DNA of 64,000 nt. Source: JAGVSR01 sp963825555. GTDB taxonomy: Bacteria; Pseudomonadota; Alphaproteobacteria; Rhizobiales; Hyphomicrobiaceae. The stretch is taken from contig CAWGTZ010000011.1 in the NCBI GenBank assembly GCA_963825555.1, positions 105,953-169,952 of the forward strand, read 5' to 3'. Both the position numbers and the translations under genes were made by a program. Positions within the stretch are counted from its first letter, which is position 1, and every line of letters starts with the position of its first letter. Below are positions 45,140 to 54,735 of the stretch, in pieces. The notes below the pieces were generated by a model, which was given only the letters and a program-made list of their open reading frames with translations, did no database searches and had not been told where the DNA came from.

Positions 45140-46550
45140 GCTGCACCCTCAAATCCTCGATTCCGCCGATCATGTAGAAGTTCTGTTCCGGGACATCGTC
45201 AAACTCGCCGGCGAGGATCCGCTCGCAGGCATCGATGGTACGCTCCAGCTCGATGGACTGACCGGGGGTCCCGGTGAACTGCTCTGTCGTGAAAAATGGC
45301 TGCGTCAGAAACCGCTCGAGCCGCCGCGCCCGGGCAACCGTACGCCGGTCTCCTTCGGTCAACTCCTGCAGGCCGAGCATTGCGATGACGTCTCTCAGTT
45401 CCTCGTAGTCCGCCAGTGCTTGCCTGACCCCGCGCGCGACGGCGTAGTGGCGCTCACCCACATTTCCCGGCGTCAACAGTTTCGAGTTGGAACGCAAGGG
45501 ATCGATCGCGGGGTAGAGACCTTGTGCGGCGCGCTTGCGGGATAGCACGATCGCGGCCGAGAGATGATTGAAGATGTGGGTCGCTGCCGGGTCTGTGAAA
45601 TCATCGGCCGGGATGTAGACGGCTTGGATCGAGGTGATGATAGCGGCCGCGGTGCTGCAGATCCGCTCCTCGAGTTCCGCGAGCTCAGTGCCGAGGGTCG
45701 GCTGGTAACCGACACGCGACGGAACCCGTCCCAGCATTGCTGAGACCTCCGCGCCCGCCTGCACGAAACGGAAGATATTGTCGATCAGAACGAGGACATC
45801 GCGGCCGTCCACGTCCCGGAAATGCTCGGCGATCGCCATGGCAGCATGACCAACCCTGTACCGCACACCTGGTGATTCATGCATTTGGCCGAATACGAGA
45901 ACCGAGCGCTCAAGGACGCCCGCCGCGTCCATTTCGCGGATCAGTTCCTCCGCTTCGCGAGAGCGCTCGCCGATGCCACAGAAGAGGCTGACACCTTCGT
46001 AATGACGAGTCATGTTGTTGATGAATTCAGTGATGAGGACGGTCTTGCCGACGCCTGCTCCGCCCAACAGACCCACTTTACCGCCCTTCTCGATCGGTGC
46101 CAGCAGGTCGACCGCCTTTATCCCGCTCGTGAATATCTCCGCTTCGATGCGCAGTCGCTGCAGCGGCACCGGCTCGCCGCGGATCGGCCGCCATGTCACA
46201 TTCTCCAGGGGGCCCTTGTTGTCGATCGGATTGCCGTAAACGTCCAGGACGCGTCCCAGAACACCGTCACCGACCGGCATTTTGAGCGGCTCCCCCGTGT
46301 CCTCGACCGCCAGCCCGAGACGCAGTTCATCGTGGGGATTGAGCACAATGCCGCGAACGATTCCGTCGCCCAGAAGCGACGAAACCTCGATGAAGATACG
46401 CGGATCACAGTCGGCGATCAGAAGGCTCTCAAGAGCCGGTTCCTCGCTGGAGAATAGCACATCGACGATACTGCCTTCGATAGCAACGATCTCCCCTCGG
46501 CTCTTCGTGCCCCTTTCGTGGAGACCCTGCATCGCGGTTTTCCCCGTCAT
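45123..46550 (-). CDS. atpD: N-ATPase beta subunit (catalytic)
   Basis: This 475-residue protein has P-loop GGAGVGKTVLITEFINN near residue 160, and GERSREAEELIREMDAAGVL with the catalytic glutamate (about residue 195). DDFTDPAATHIFNHLSAAIVLSRK is the loop that contacts the gamma stalk. It starts at an ATGA overlap with the glutamine amidotransferase gene. It is the first ATPase cistron in the order DCQRBEFAG, diagnostic of N-ATPases. Confidence 0.95.
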   Translation of the reverse strand: MTGKTAMQGLHERGTKSRGEIVAIEGSIVDVLFSSEEPALESLLIADCDPRIFIEVSSLLGDGIVRGIVLNPHDELRLGLAVEDTGEPLKMPVGDGVLGRVLDVYGNPIDNKGPLENVTWRPIRGEPVPLQRLRIEAEIFTSGIKAVDLLAPIEKGGKVGLLGGAGVGKTVLITEFINNMTRHYEGVSLFCGIGERSREAEELIREMDAAGVLERSVLVFGQMHESPGVRYRVGHAAMAIAEHFRDVDGRDVLVLIDNIFRFVQAGAEVSAMLGRVPSRVGYQPTLGTELAELEERICSTAAAIITSIQAVYIPADDFTDPAATHIFNHLSAAIVLSRKRAAQGLYPAIDPLRSNSKLLTPGNVGERHYAVARGVRQALADYEELRDVIAMLGLQELTEGDRRTVARARRLERFLTQPFFTTEQFTGTPGQSIELERTIDACERILAGEFDDVPEQNFYMIGGIEDLRVQHGART

Positions 46551-47407
46551 GAGGCCAATGCACTGACCCCCGCGGATGCGGGAAGATCGAGTGGCTCGAT
46601 CCAGATACGAGTATCCTCGTCGATCAAGAATATGCTGCCGTTTGGCACCTCGTGCCAGTTCTCGGCCGTGATGGATTCCGACGCGATATCGACCGAGCGG
46701 TAAGCTACTTTATGGTTCTGCTCCGACTCGCGCTTCATATGCGGTTTGCGGCATAGCGGACAGAAGAACTGGCTATCTCGCTCAAGGTAGCTGAGCGTGC
46801 GGTTGAGGCGAGAGCCGGTGAGCTCTTCCCCATTGGTCCAGATGATGTTCAGCGAAATCGGTTTTCCGGGTGCGGCTTCGGCTGACCATCGTATAATGTC
46901 ACGAAGGCCAATCCGCAGTGTATCCGACAGGGCTCGTTCCGGATGCGCTTGCCACAGCGAGAGCAGATAGCGGAAGATGTGCTCGCTGTCGGTCTCCCCC
47001 GCAATCTCGTTTCGATGCAGCGGATCCATCGCATCCAGCAGCCTTGTCCGGACGGTCTCAAAACCCGGCACCGTGCCATTGTGCGCAAAACTCCAGACGC
47101 CGTGCACAAAGGGATGGGTGTTTTCGATGGACGGGGGACCTACAGTGGCGCGCCGAACATGGGCAACAAATGTTCTTGCATACGTGTGCGCGGCGCTTTT
47201 CTGGAAATGCTCCCCCTCCCATGCCGCCCACGCCTGCTTCTCAACCAGAGGTACGTGTTCATGATAGGCGGCGAATCCCCATCCGTGACCATGGGAAAGA
47301 CCCTCGCGGTCCATCATGCCCTGGTTGATGAGGGAGTTTTGCGCCTTGATCAGCCCGCACTCGATACGCGTTGGCCAGCTGGCGCGAAATCCAAACAAGC
47401 GACACAT
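46547..47407 (-). CDS. Class II glutamine amidotransferase (YafJ/EgtC-like)
   Basis: Starting at MCRLFGF gives a processed N-terminal cysteine nucleophile (Cys2), so ATG 47407 is chosen over a TTG nine bases upstream. The roughly 286-residue protein has GHGWGFAAY, HVRRATVG and FAHNGTVPGFETV, all motifs of stand-alone class II amidotransferases; a C-terminal extension has FFCPLCRKPHMKRE with two cysteines. Its partner synthetase domain is absent. The stop overlaps the atpD start as ATGA, so it is the first cistron of the N-ATPase transcript. The acceptor molecule is unknown. Confidence 0.88.
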   Translation of the reverse strand: MCRLFGFRASWPTRIECGLIKAQNSLINQGMMDREGLSHGHGWGFAAYHEHVPLVEKQAWAAWEGEHFQKSAAHTYARTFVAHVRRATVGPPSIENTHPFVHGVWSFAHNGTVPGFETVRTRLLDAMDPLHRNEIAGETDSEHIFRYLLSLWQAHPERALSDTLRIGLRDIIRWSAEAAPGKPISLNIIWTNGEELTGSRLNRTLSYLERDSQFFCPLCRKPHMKRESEQNHKVAYRSVDIASESITAENWHEVPNGSIFLIDEDTRIWIEPLDLPASAGVSALAS

Positions 47408-47489
47408 CGAACTCAATACTTTCTGTTCATCGCATATCTCGACGAAACCAATCAGGCATTGAAAATGAGGGACTTACTCGGTTGGGACC

Positions 47490-47503
47490 TTGATGCTGAT
47501 CAA
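47490..47503. promoter_or_regulatory. Perfect FNR/FixK box in the GATase/N-ATPase and PGM1-like divergent promoter
   Basis: TTGATGCTGATCAA matches the FNR consensus TTGAT-N4-ATCAA exactly, and the symmetry extends to CCTTGAT-N4-ATCAAGG. With class II spacing the GATase/ATPase transcript would start near 47455, giving a leader of about 48 bases. The rightward ligase would have an extremely short leader. Confidence 0.72.
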
Positions 47504-47541
47504 GGATCGAACGGTGCGCGCGTGATCTTTGGACATATGAC

Positions 47542-49047
47542 ATGCGCAGGATGGGCGCGATGCGGTCTGAATGTTTCAGTCCCGATTTGGAGCCGCAAAT
47601 ACCCATAATTCCAAGGGTCGCTGCCACTGTCGAAAAGGAAGAGCACAGAAGACTTCGCCGGATTGCTGCGGAGTTAGCTCAAGACGATCCTCACCTGAAC
47701 TCCACGGAAGCGTTCGGCAGAAAGGTGCAAGCAGGAATTGGCGCCGGCCCGTTGCTGGTAATTGGAGATACACGTGAGATTGCGCTCACGAAGCAAGGTC
47801 GCGAAAACTCATTTGAGTACCGACTTTCACTTCTTGCTCGGCAGGGCGACGCCGTTCTGTTTTCAAAAACCGTTCACGCCGACTTCGATCACTATCGTGC
47901 GGAAATACTCGGCTTGGGCAACATCCACCCAATTTATCCGCAAGGACCAGGGGGCCGGCGGCCTTTGCCTTTAGCCGAGCGATGCCTCAATGATCCGAAT
48001 TCCTTTGATGAGGTTGCCTCCATAACGAAGGACGCTGGCGGACTGACGCTTGTACCCCATATAGGAATGGGCAGCGCTTGGTGCCTTGCTGGTGCGTTGG
48101 CGCGTGCAACCGGCGTTCCAGTTCATGTCGCCAGCGCGCCGCCCCGGCTCACGCGCCGGGCGAACGACAAGCTGTGGTTTGCGCAGCTCATTACCAAGAC
48201 ACTGGGGCCCGCGGCGCTACCGCCGACGTTTGCCGCGCATAGCTTGGCTGCTCTGGCTTGGCGCATGCGGTTACTCGCACGGAATAGCCGCCGCATCGTC
48301 GTCAAGGTTCCGGACAGCGCCGGTTCCGCCGGGAACATCAGCTTGGACGCATGCGATATCTCCGATCTGACGCTTGGCGCTATTCGCGATCGCATCATTG
48401 GGATGCTGTTCACACTCGGTTGGCGGGATACCTTTCCACTGCTGGTCGGTCTCTGGGAAACGCCAGCGCTATCGAGCCCATCCGTCCAGATGTGGATCCC
48501 ACCGACATCATTTGGACCACCCCTTATAGAAGGCATCTTCGAGCAGATCCTGGCAGGAACAGAGGGAGCATTCGCAGGCTCCGTTCCTGCGGACCTTCCC
48601 GCTGATGTCCAGCGGCGCCTGGCTAGAGAAGCCACCCGGATAGGCACCGTGCTTCAACATTGCGGATACTTTGGACGCTGCAGCCTCGATGCGCTTCTGG
48701 TTGGCGACTATCATGAGGACGCTGAATTGCATTGGATCGAATGCAACGGCCGCTGGGGAGGTGTTTCTATTCCAATGACAATCGTAAACCGTCTCTTCGG
48801 TCTCAATGCGCCGTGCTTTGTCGTCACCCAGAAGATAGACCGGATGGATAGACCGCTTCGCTTTTTGGACGCGCTCCAGCGCTTGGACGATATCCTCCTC
48901 AAGCCAGGCCGCACCAAACAGGGGATCATGTTGCTGAGCCCTGTCGAGATCGAATCGGGACGAGGCGTGCAAATGGTGGCTTGCGCCAAGACGTCAAACG
49001 CGGCACGCGAGCTTTCCCGGCATGCAGAGAAGCGGCTCTTCGCATGA
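47542..49047 (+). CDS. Pre-ATP-grasp domain ligase (PGM1-like peptide ligase candidate)
   Basis: This 501-residue protein resembles the pre-ATP-grasp/PGM1 family. An N-terminal pre-ATP-grasp fold carries LLVIGDTREIALTKQGRENSFEYRLSLLARQG and a long PLPLAERCLNDPNSFDEV stretch. An ATP-grasp core has IVVKVPDSAGSAGN and the metal-binding ECNGRWGG (Glu400, Asn402) followed by SIPMTIVNRLFG. Such enzymes activate a carboxylate with ATP and join it to an amine. The substrate is unknown. Several in-frame ATGs near 47542-47560 leave the exact start open. It is divergent from a class II amidotransferase and shares its FNR-type promoter. Confidence 0.7.
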   Translation: MRRMGAMRSECFSPDLEPQIPIIPRVAATVEKEEHRRLRRIAAELAQDDPHLNSTEAFGRKVQAGIGAGPLLVIGDTREIALTKQGRENSFEYRLSLLARQGDAVLFSKTVHADFDHYRAEILGLGNIHPIYPQGPGGRRPLPLAERCLNDPNSFDEVASITKDAGGLTLVPHIGMGSAWCLAGALARATGVPVHVASAPPRLTRRANDKLWFAQLITKTLGPAALPPTFAAHSLAALAWRMRLLARNSRRIVVKVPDSAGSAGNISLDACDISDLTLGAIRDRIIGMLFTLGWRDTFPLLVGLWETPALSSPSVQMWIPPTSFGPPLIEGIFEQILAGTEGAFAGSVPADLPADVQRRLAREATRIGTVLQHCGYFGRCSLDALLVGDYHEDAELHWIECNGRWGGVSIPMTIVNRLFGLNAPCFVVTQKIDRMDRPLRFLDALQRLDDILLKPGRTKQGIMLLSPVEIESGRGVQMVACAKTSNAARELSRHAEKRLFA

Positions 49048-49248
49048 GCGGCGCCGGCACTCTCTTAAAATGAACAGTACGCTCAACGATACCGAACCAC
49101 TTCTGCCGTCTGATTCACGTGTCTTAGAAAGCCCGTCCTGGGCGCTCAACCGTGAACAGAGACATCGAATTGAACACCAAACCTACGGCCTATTTTCAGG
49201 ATGCCGAGGCGGGTTTTCACCGCTGACGATTGCGGATAGTGTTCACCG

Positions 49249-50028
49249 ATGCAATCCCCGGCCATCGCATTAGAAAATGTCGTCAAACGGTTCGACGATG
49301 GCGCGCCGGTTCTCGATGGCGTCTGTCTCACTGTAGCGCCACGCGAGTTCCTCACTGTCATCGGCGCCTCCGGATCCGGCAAGACGACGCTCCTTCGCAT
49401 GATAAACCGACTTTTGGATCCGACAGCGGGTCATATTTTTGTGGGCGGCAAAGAGACCGCTGCGCAGGATGCCACCGCGCTGCGTCGCTCTATCGGATAC
49501 GTCTTTCAGGAGGTCGGCCTCTTTCCCCACATGACGGTGGCAGAGAACATCGCCATAACACCGCGTCTCATCGGTTGGACCGCTGATCGCATTTCGGCGC
49601 GCGTTTCCGAGTTGTTGGTCCTCGTGCAACTCGACGACGACTACACAGACCGTTATCCGCACCAATTGTCGGGCGGTCAGCGACAGCGGGTGGGATTGGC
49701 TCGTGCAATCGCGGCAAGTCCTGACGTTGTCCTCATGGACGAGCCTTTCGCCGCGCTTGATCCACTGACGCGTGAGACTCTCGGCCGCGACTACCGCCGT
49801 CTCCACGACGAACTCGGGATTACTACGGTCATGATCACGCACGATGTGCTGGAAGCTCTGACACTCGCTGATCGCATCATCGTTCTATCCGGCGGACGCG
49901 TCGTCGCCGACGACAAGCCCCGCGATATCATCGACAATGCCCATCCCTATGTCGCCGAGCTCATGCAGGCGCCGCGCCGCCACGCTCAGAAGATTGGCCA
50001 GCTGTTTGGCTCTAGCGAGAGCGCATAG
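49249..50028 (+). CDS. Osmoprotectant-type ABC transporter ATP-binding protein
   Basis: This 259-residue ATPase has Walker A GASGSGKTTLL, signature LSGGQRQRVGLARA, Walker B VVLMDEPFAALDP and the switch histidine ITHDV. It is closest in layout to the ProV/OpuCA betaine-choline type, but lacks the C-terminal CBS pair often present there. It starts about 200 bases after the ligase. The next gene, a permease fused to its binding protein, follows at once (TAG then GTG). It would power uptake of a compatible solute. Confidence 0.9.
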   Translation: MQSPAIALENVVKRFDDGAPVLDGVCLTVAPREFLTVIGASGSGKTTLLRMINRLLDPTAGHIFVGGKETAAQDATALRRSIGYVFQEVGLFPHMTVAENIAITPRLIGWTADRISARVSELLVLVQLDDDYTDRYPHQLSGGQRQRVGLARAIAASPDVVLMDEPFAALDPLTRETLGRDYRRLHDELGITTVMITHDVLEALTLADRIIVLSGGRVVADDKPRDIIDNAHPYVAELMQAPRRHAQKIGQLFGSSESA

Positions 50029-51600
50029 GTGACTGATCCGCGCATAGCCGATGCCTTGGGACGATTACCCGACTATCTCGGTAATCACATTCTCGTGTCG
50101 GTCACAGCGCTTGCTCTTGGTCTCGCCGTAAGCCTACCGCTCGCTTTTGCGGCTTTCAGGCGGCCGGTTCTTCGCACCATTCTGCTCACCGTAACCAGCA
50201 TTGTGCAGACAATTCCCGGCTTGGCACTTCTGGCGCTTTTCTATCCCTTTTTGCTGGGCGTCGCTGCACTTTCGGAACGCTTCCTCGGCTTTGGGTTTTC
50301 TGCGCTCGGCTTTCTACCAGCCGTACTCGCGTTGGCGCTCTACTCCATGCTGCCGGTCGTGCGCAACACGATTACCGGTCTTGGTGGAATCGATCCCGCG
50401 ATCAAGCAGGCGGCGATCGGAGTAGGAATGACGCCGCGCCAATCGTTGCGCCTCGTAGAGTTACCTCTGGCGTTACCTATGATCATGGCTGGAATTAGAA
50501 CCGCCTCAGTGTGGGTCATCGGCACAGCAACACTTGCAACGCCCATCGGCCAGACAAGCCTTGGCAATTATATTTTTGCCGGACTACAGACACAGAACTG
50601 GGTGTTCGTTTTGTTCGGCTGCGTCACCGCGGCCATACTCGCCCTCATCTTCGACCAGCTTCTTGCCTTGATCGAGCGCGGCCTCACAGAGCACAGGCGG
50701 GGCAAGATCGTAGCGGGTGCGGGTGCGCTTGCGATCATCATTGCGGTTGCCCTTCTGCCCGGCCAGATACGCGCGCAACACGGCTACATCATCGGAGCCA
50801 AGACGTTTGCCGAGCAGTATGTCCTTGCGAATCTCATCGAACAGCGCCTCGCCGCCGCAGGACTCCCAGCACGCCGCAGGGACGGACTTGGCTCAGCCGT
50901 AATATTTGATGCCCTGACAGCTGGTGAAATAGATGTTTACGTCGATTACTCAGGCACTATATGGGCTAACCAAATGCGTCGCAGCGGCTCTGCGGGCCGT
51001 GCCGAAGTGCTCGAGAAGGTCGGGACTTGGGTCGACGAAGAGCGTGGCGTCCGGATGCTGGGCAGCCTTGGCTTCGAGAACGCCTATGGGCTGGCAATGA
51101 CCAAAGAGCGTGCGCAGGCACTGGCTATCTCATCGATTGAAGACCTTGCGCGGCATGCGCCTCGACTCACAATCGCTGGCGACTACGAATTCTTTGGCCG
51201 GCCCGAATGGCAGGCCGTGCGACAAACATACGGTCTCGCCTTCCGGCAGCGCAAACAGATGCAAGCCGAACTCATGTACGCTGCCCTACAAGCCGGCGAA
51301 GTGGACGTGATATCGGCATTCACCAGCGACGGCCGCATCGTCGAGTTCGACCTCACAGTCCTTGAAGATCCGGGTCATGTCATCCCACCCTACGACGCCA
51401 TTGTGCTCGTCTCGCCACAACGCACCCAAGACAAGGACCTAATTCGTGCATTGAAGCCGATGATTGGCCGTATCCCGGTCTCGAAAATGCGCGAGGCCAA
51501 TCGCCGTGTGGGCACCGGTCAATCACCGAGGGCAGTAGCCCGCTGGCTCGGCAAGAGTCTCGAAATCGGCCAGGAGCCGGATCGCTCGGACCCCGAATAA
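50029..51600 (+). CDS. ABC transporter permease fused to substrate-binding domain (betaine/choline type)
   Basis: This 523-residue fusion starts with GTG directly after the ATPase stop. The N-terminal about 240 residues are a membrane-embedded permease domain (LGNHILVSVTALALGLAVSLPLAFA and the EAA-like IKQAAIGVGMTPRQSLRLVELPLALPMIMAG). From about residue 255 a substrate-binding OpuAC-type domain follows (IIGAKTFAEQYVLANLIEQRLAAAGLP ... AGEIDVYVDYSGTIWA). A linking helix carries the binding domain to the periplasmic face. It imports quaternary-amine osmolytes; the exact ligand is undetermined. Confidence 0.92.
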   Translation: MTDPRIADALGRLPDYLGNHILVSVTALALGLAVSLPLAFAAFRRPVLRTILLTVTSIVQTIPGLALLALFYPFLLGVAALSERFLGFGFSALGFLPAVLALALYSMLPVVRNTITGLGGIDPAIKQAAIGVGMTPRQSLRLVELPLALPMIMAGIRTASVWVIGTATLATPIGQTSLGNYIFAGLQTQNWVFVLFGCVTAAILALIFDQLLALIERGLTEHRRGKIVAGAGALAIIIAVALLPGQIRAQHGYIIGAKTFAEQYVLANLIEQRLAAAGLPARRRDGLGSAVIFDALTAGEIDVYVDYSGTIWANQMRRSGSAGRAEVLEKVGTWVDEERGVRMLGSLGFENAYGLAMTKERAQALAISSIEDLARHAPRLTIAGDYEFFGRPEWQAVRQTYGLAFRQRKQMQAELMYAALQAGEVDVISAFTSDGRIVEFDLTVLEDPGHVIPPYDAIVLVSPQRTQDKDLIRALKPMIGRIPVSKMREANRRVGTGQSPRAVARWLGKSLEIGQEPDRSDPE

Positions 51601-51776
51601 CCTGCTCTACAGGGCACTTAAGAGACCTTCCCCGTCCCCGGATGAAGGCATCACATGGCCTTCGCGCAGCGACCGAACCCCGGACAGACGTAGGCGCTCC
51701 TACAGGGGCAGGCCAATCACGCGGTCGATGCCGCGGACGCGCGCCATAAGAAACGAACCAACATTACGATGCCCCT

Positions 51777-51790
51777 TTGACCGATATCAA
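51777..51790 (+). promoter_or_regulatory. FixK/FNR-like box upstream of the ACP-ligase-PlsC gene
   Basis: TTGACCGATATCAA is an exact TTGA-N6-TCAA palindrome in non-coding sequence. Its centre is about 96 bases before the TTG start at 51880; class II spacing predicts a start near 51825 and a leader of about 55 bases. Confidence 0.62.
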
Positions 51791-51879
51791 CTGACGGCCC
51801 GCACATCCGGGCATCTTGCCGAATACCATTTCGAATTGACGGAACCAGGCCGGACTTCACACTTGGAGCTGCTACAAAA

Positions 51880-54735
51880 TTGGCCATACCAGCGAAGCCT
51901 CACGACACGACATCGGGATCAGATCGGTCTCTCGATGAAGTCAGTGCGCGGTTCATGCGGATTGTTCGGGACCTCGTCTGGGAGTTGCACCCACATTTAC
52001 GGAGGTCATCTTACCCCTCCCTCGACGACGAACTCGATCAAGACCTCGGAATCGATAGTCTCGGCCGCTCCGAGCTCGTCCTTCGTATCGACCGCGCATT
52101 CAAAGTTCGCCTGCCAGACCGTGTTCTTGCCGAGGCCGACACGCCCCGCGATCTGCTGACCGCACTGCTCGAGGCCGCGCCGCATCGGGCGGATATCATG
52201 GCTACGGAGGCGAAGGACTACACCTCGCTGCCCGAAGTCGAGGCTGCGCATGAAGCCGCCACACTCATCGAAGCGCTGGCCGTCCACGTCGCGGCTCACG
52301 GCGACAGGCCCAGTCTCTTCTTGTGGCAGAGCGAGGAGGACGAAGAAGCGGTCACCTACGCCGATTTACACATGGCGAGTTGCCGGATGGCAGCCGGCCT
52401 CATCGAGAGGGGCATACAGATAGGCGATAGGGTGGCTATCATGCTGCCCACAGAAGCCTCATTCTTCCAGTCGTTCTTCGGAGTTCTTTACGCCGGCGCA
52501 GTCCCCGTCCCGATCTATCCCCCCTTCCGCCGGGCTCAGGTCGAAGACCACTTGCTGCGGCAGGCGGGAATTCTGCGCAACGCGGGTGCGCGACTGCTGA
52601 TCGTCAGCTCTGAAATCCGCAGCATGGGAGAACTGCTTTTCGGGCTCGTTGATCAGCTCCAAGTCGTGGAAACCGCCGAGGGACTGACGGCGGCCGAACC
52701 ACTCCAGCAGCCCGTGCCGGCGAATGCGGATACCATTGCTCTGATCCAATACACTTCGGGCAGCACCGGGGATCCCAAGGGCGTCGTGCTCACGCACGCA
52801 AATCTGCTGGCTAATGTGCGCGCAATGGGTGAGGCGGTACAGGCAAGCTCGGCGGACATCTTCGTGAGTTGGCTGCCACTCTACCATGATATGGGCCTGA
52901 TCGGCGCCTGGCTCGCTACGCTCTACTATGGCGCCCCGACTATCATCATGCCGCCCCTTGCCTTTCTGGCCGATCCCGGGCGGTGGCTGAGAACAATCGG
53001 CCGGCATCGTGCCACTCTTTCGGCCGCACCAAACTTTGCGTTCGAGCTCTGCTGCAAGAGCATTCATGATGAGGACATAGCTGGGCTTGATCTTGGTTCT
53101 TTGCGCATGCTGCTCAACGGCGCAGAGCCGGTGAGCCGCGCCACCATAGAGCGGTTCACGCAGCGATTTGAAAAGTTCGGCTTCAAACCGGGAGCAATGG
53201 CACCGGTCTATGGACTTGCAGAAAACTCTGTAGGCCTCGCCTTCCCACCAGTCGGCCGCCTGCCGATCGTAGACCGCGTACAACGCATCGCTCTGTCTCG
53301 AGACGGATGTGCTGTCCCTGCATCATCGGACGACGACACCGCTCTCGAGTTCGTCGCCTGTGGCTGTCCAATTCCACGACACGAAATTCGCATCGTCGAT
53401 GAGAGCGGCTTGGAAGTGCCTGAACGCACGGAAGGGCGGCTCCAATTCAAGGGACCATCTGCCACCGCGGGATACTTTCAAGACGAGCAGAAAACCCGCA
53501 ACCTATTTGACGGAGAATGGCTCGAAAGCGGCGACAGAGGCTACATCGCAGCGGGCGACGTTTACATCACTGGCCGCATCAAAGACATGATTATCAAGGC
53601 CGGCCGAAACATCTACCCGCAGGAACTTGAAGAAGTGGTCGGAAACGTCAAGGGAGTACGCAGAGGATGCGTTGCGGCCATCTCCACAAAAGACCAGCGT
53701 GCCGGCACCGAACGCCTCGTGCTGCTGGTGGAGACCCGCCTTCGGCAGCCCGAAGAGCTCTCGGCCTTGAGTCAGGAAATTATTGAAGCATCCTCGGCCG
53801 CTCTCGACGTTCTGCCCGATGACGTCGTTCTTTTGCCACCACATACCGTTCCCAAGACATCCAGTGGGAAGATCCGGAGGTCCTCCGCAAAGCTCCTCTA
53901 TGAGCAAGGGATTCTCTCAAACAAGGGTACGGCCCTCTGGTGGCAGATCGCACGGCTGGCGATTGCCGGGGCTGGCAATCGGGCGCGCAGAATCGGCCGG
54001 CAGTTCGTTGCACTTTTGTATGCAGCATACTGGTGGCTTTTGCTCGTCATGATGGCCGTTCCCGTCTGGTTGCTCGTCATGCTCCTTCCCAAGCGGTCCT
54101 GGCGTCACGCCGCCATACACCAGGCCGCAAAAATCTTTTTGGCGCTGACCGGCAGCTTTCCAGCTCAAGAATCCGTGACGACCATCCCAGCCAAACACGT
54201 TCTTATCGCTGTCAACCATTCGAGCTACCTCAACTCCGCGGTCCTCATTTCACTGATCAAGGGCCCGTTGGCATTTGTCGCCAAAGAGGCACTTGCATCG
54301 CAATGGGTGGCAGGACCATTCCTGCGCCGGATCGGCACACTATTTGTCCGCCGCACCGATGCCGCAGGAGGCGTGGAGGACACACGGAATATTCTGCAGG
54401 CAGCCGTCGCGGGCGAAAGGATCGTATCCTATCCGGAAGGCACGCTGACGCGCATGCCGGGACTTCTTGGATTCCGCCTTGGTATCTTTATGGTCGCTGC
54501 CGAGACCGGCACCCCCGTGATCCCCATTGCAATCAAGGGTACCAGATCGGCGTTGCGCGGGGGGCAATGGCTTCCACGGCACGCTGGCATCTCTGTCATT
54601 GTAGGGGAACCCATCCGTGCCGACGGTACAGACTTTCACGCGGCTGTACGTCTGAGAGACGCGATCCGAGGAAAGATCCTGGAGATGTCCGGCGAGCCCG
54701 ATTTGTCCGTCGAGCGTGTGACAATCGAAGACTAG
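51880..54735 (+). CDS. Fused acyl carrier domain, fatty acyl-AMP ligase and PlsC acyltransferase
   Basis: This 951-residue multidomain protein begins at TTG behind a GGAG site. Residues about 20-100 are an acyl carrier domain with the phosphopantetheine serine Ser60 (DLGIDSLGRS). Residues about 125-685 are an adenylating ligase (ATP loop TSGSTGDPKG at 292-301, PKTSSGKIRR near 665). A membrane segment at about 708-733 leads to a PlsC acyltransferase. There the HX4D motif reads NHSSYLN (His780, Asn785) and the second motif is YPEGT (851-855). It should activate a fatty acid and load it for phospholipid or other lipid acylation. The Asp-to-Asn change questions the transferase half. Confidence 0.88.
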   Translation: MAIPAKPHDTTSGSDRSLDEVSARFMRIVRDLVWELHPHLRRSSYPSLDDELDQDLGIDSLGRSELVLRIDRAFKVRLPDRVLAEADTPRDLLTALLEAAPHRADIMATEAKDYTSLPEVEAAHEAATLIEALAVHVAAHGDRPSLFLWQSEEDEEAVTYADLHMASCRMAAGLIERGIQIGDRVAIMLPTEASFFQSFFGVLYAGAVPVPIYPPFRRAQVEDHLLRQAGILRNAGARLLIVSSEIRSMGELLFGLVDQLQVVETAEGLTAAEPLQQPVPANADTIALIQYTSGSTGDPKGVVLTHANLLANVRAMGEAVQASSADIFVSWLPLYHDMGLIGAWLATLYYGAPTIIMPPLAFLADPGRWLRTIGRHRATLSAAPNFAFELCCKSIHDEDIAGLDLGSLRMLLNGAEPVSRATIERFTQRFEKFGFKPGAMAPVYGLAENSVGLAFPPVGRLPIVDRVQRIALSRDGCAVPASSDDDTALEFVACGCPIPRHEIRIVDESGLEVPERTEGRLQFKGPSATAGYFQDEQKTRNLFDGEWLESGDRGYIAAGDVYITGRIKDMIIKAGRNIYPQELEEVVGNVKGVRRGCVAAISTKDQRAGTERLVLLVETRLRQPEELSALSQEIIEASSAALDVLPDDVVLLPPHTVPKTSSGKIRRSSAKLLYEQGILSNKGTALWWQIARLAIAGAGNRARRIGRQFVALLYAAYWWLLLVMMAVPVWLLVMLLPKRSWRHAAIHQAAKIFLALTGSFPAQESVTTIPAKHVLIAVNHSSYLNSAVLISLIKGPLAFVAKEALASQWVAGPFLRRIGTLFVRRTDAAGGVEDTRNILQAAVAGERIVSYPEGTLTRMPGLLGFRLGIFMVAAETGTPVIPIAIKGTRSALRGGQWLPRHAGISVIVGEPIRADGTDFHAAVRLRDAIRGKILEMSGEPDLSVERVTIED

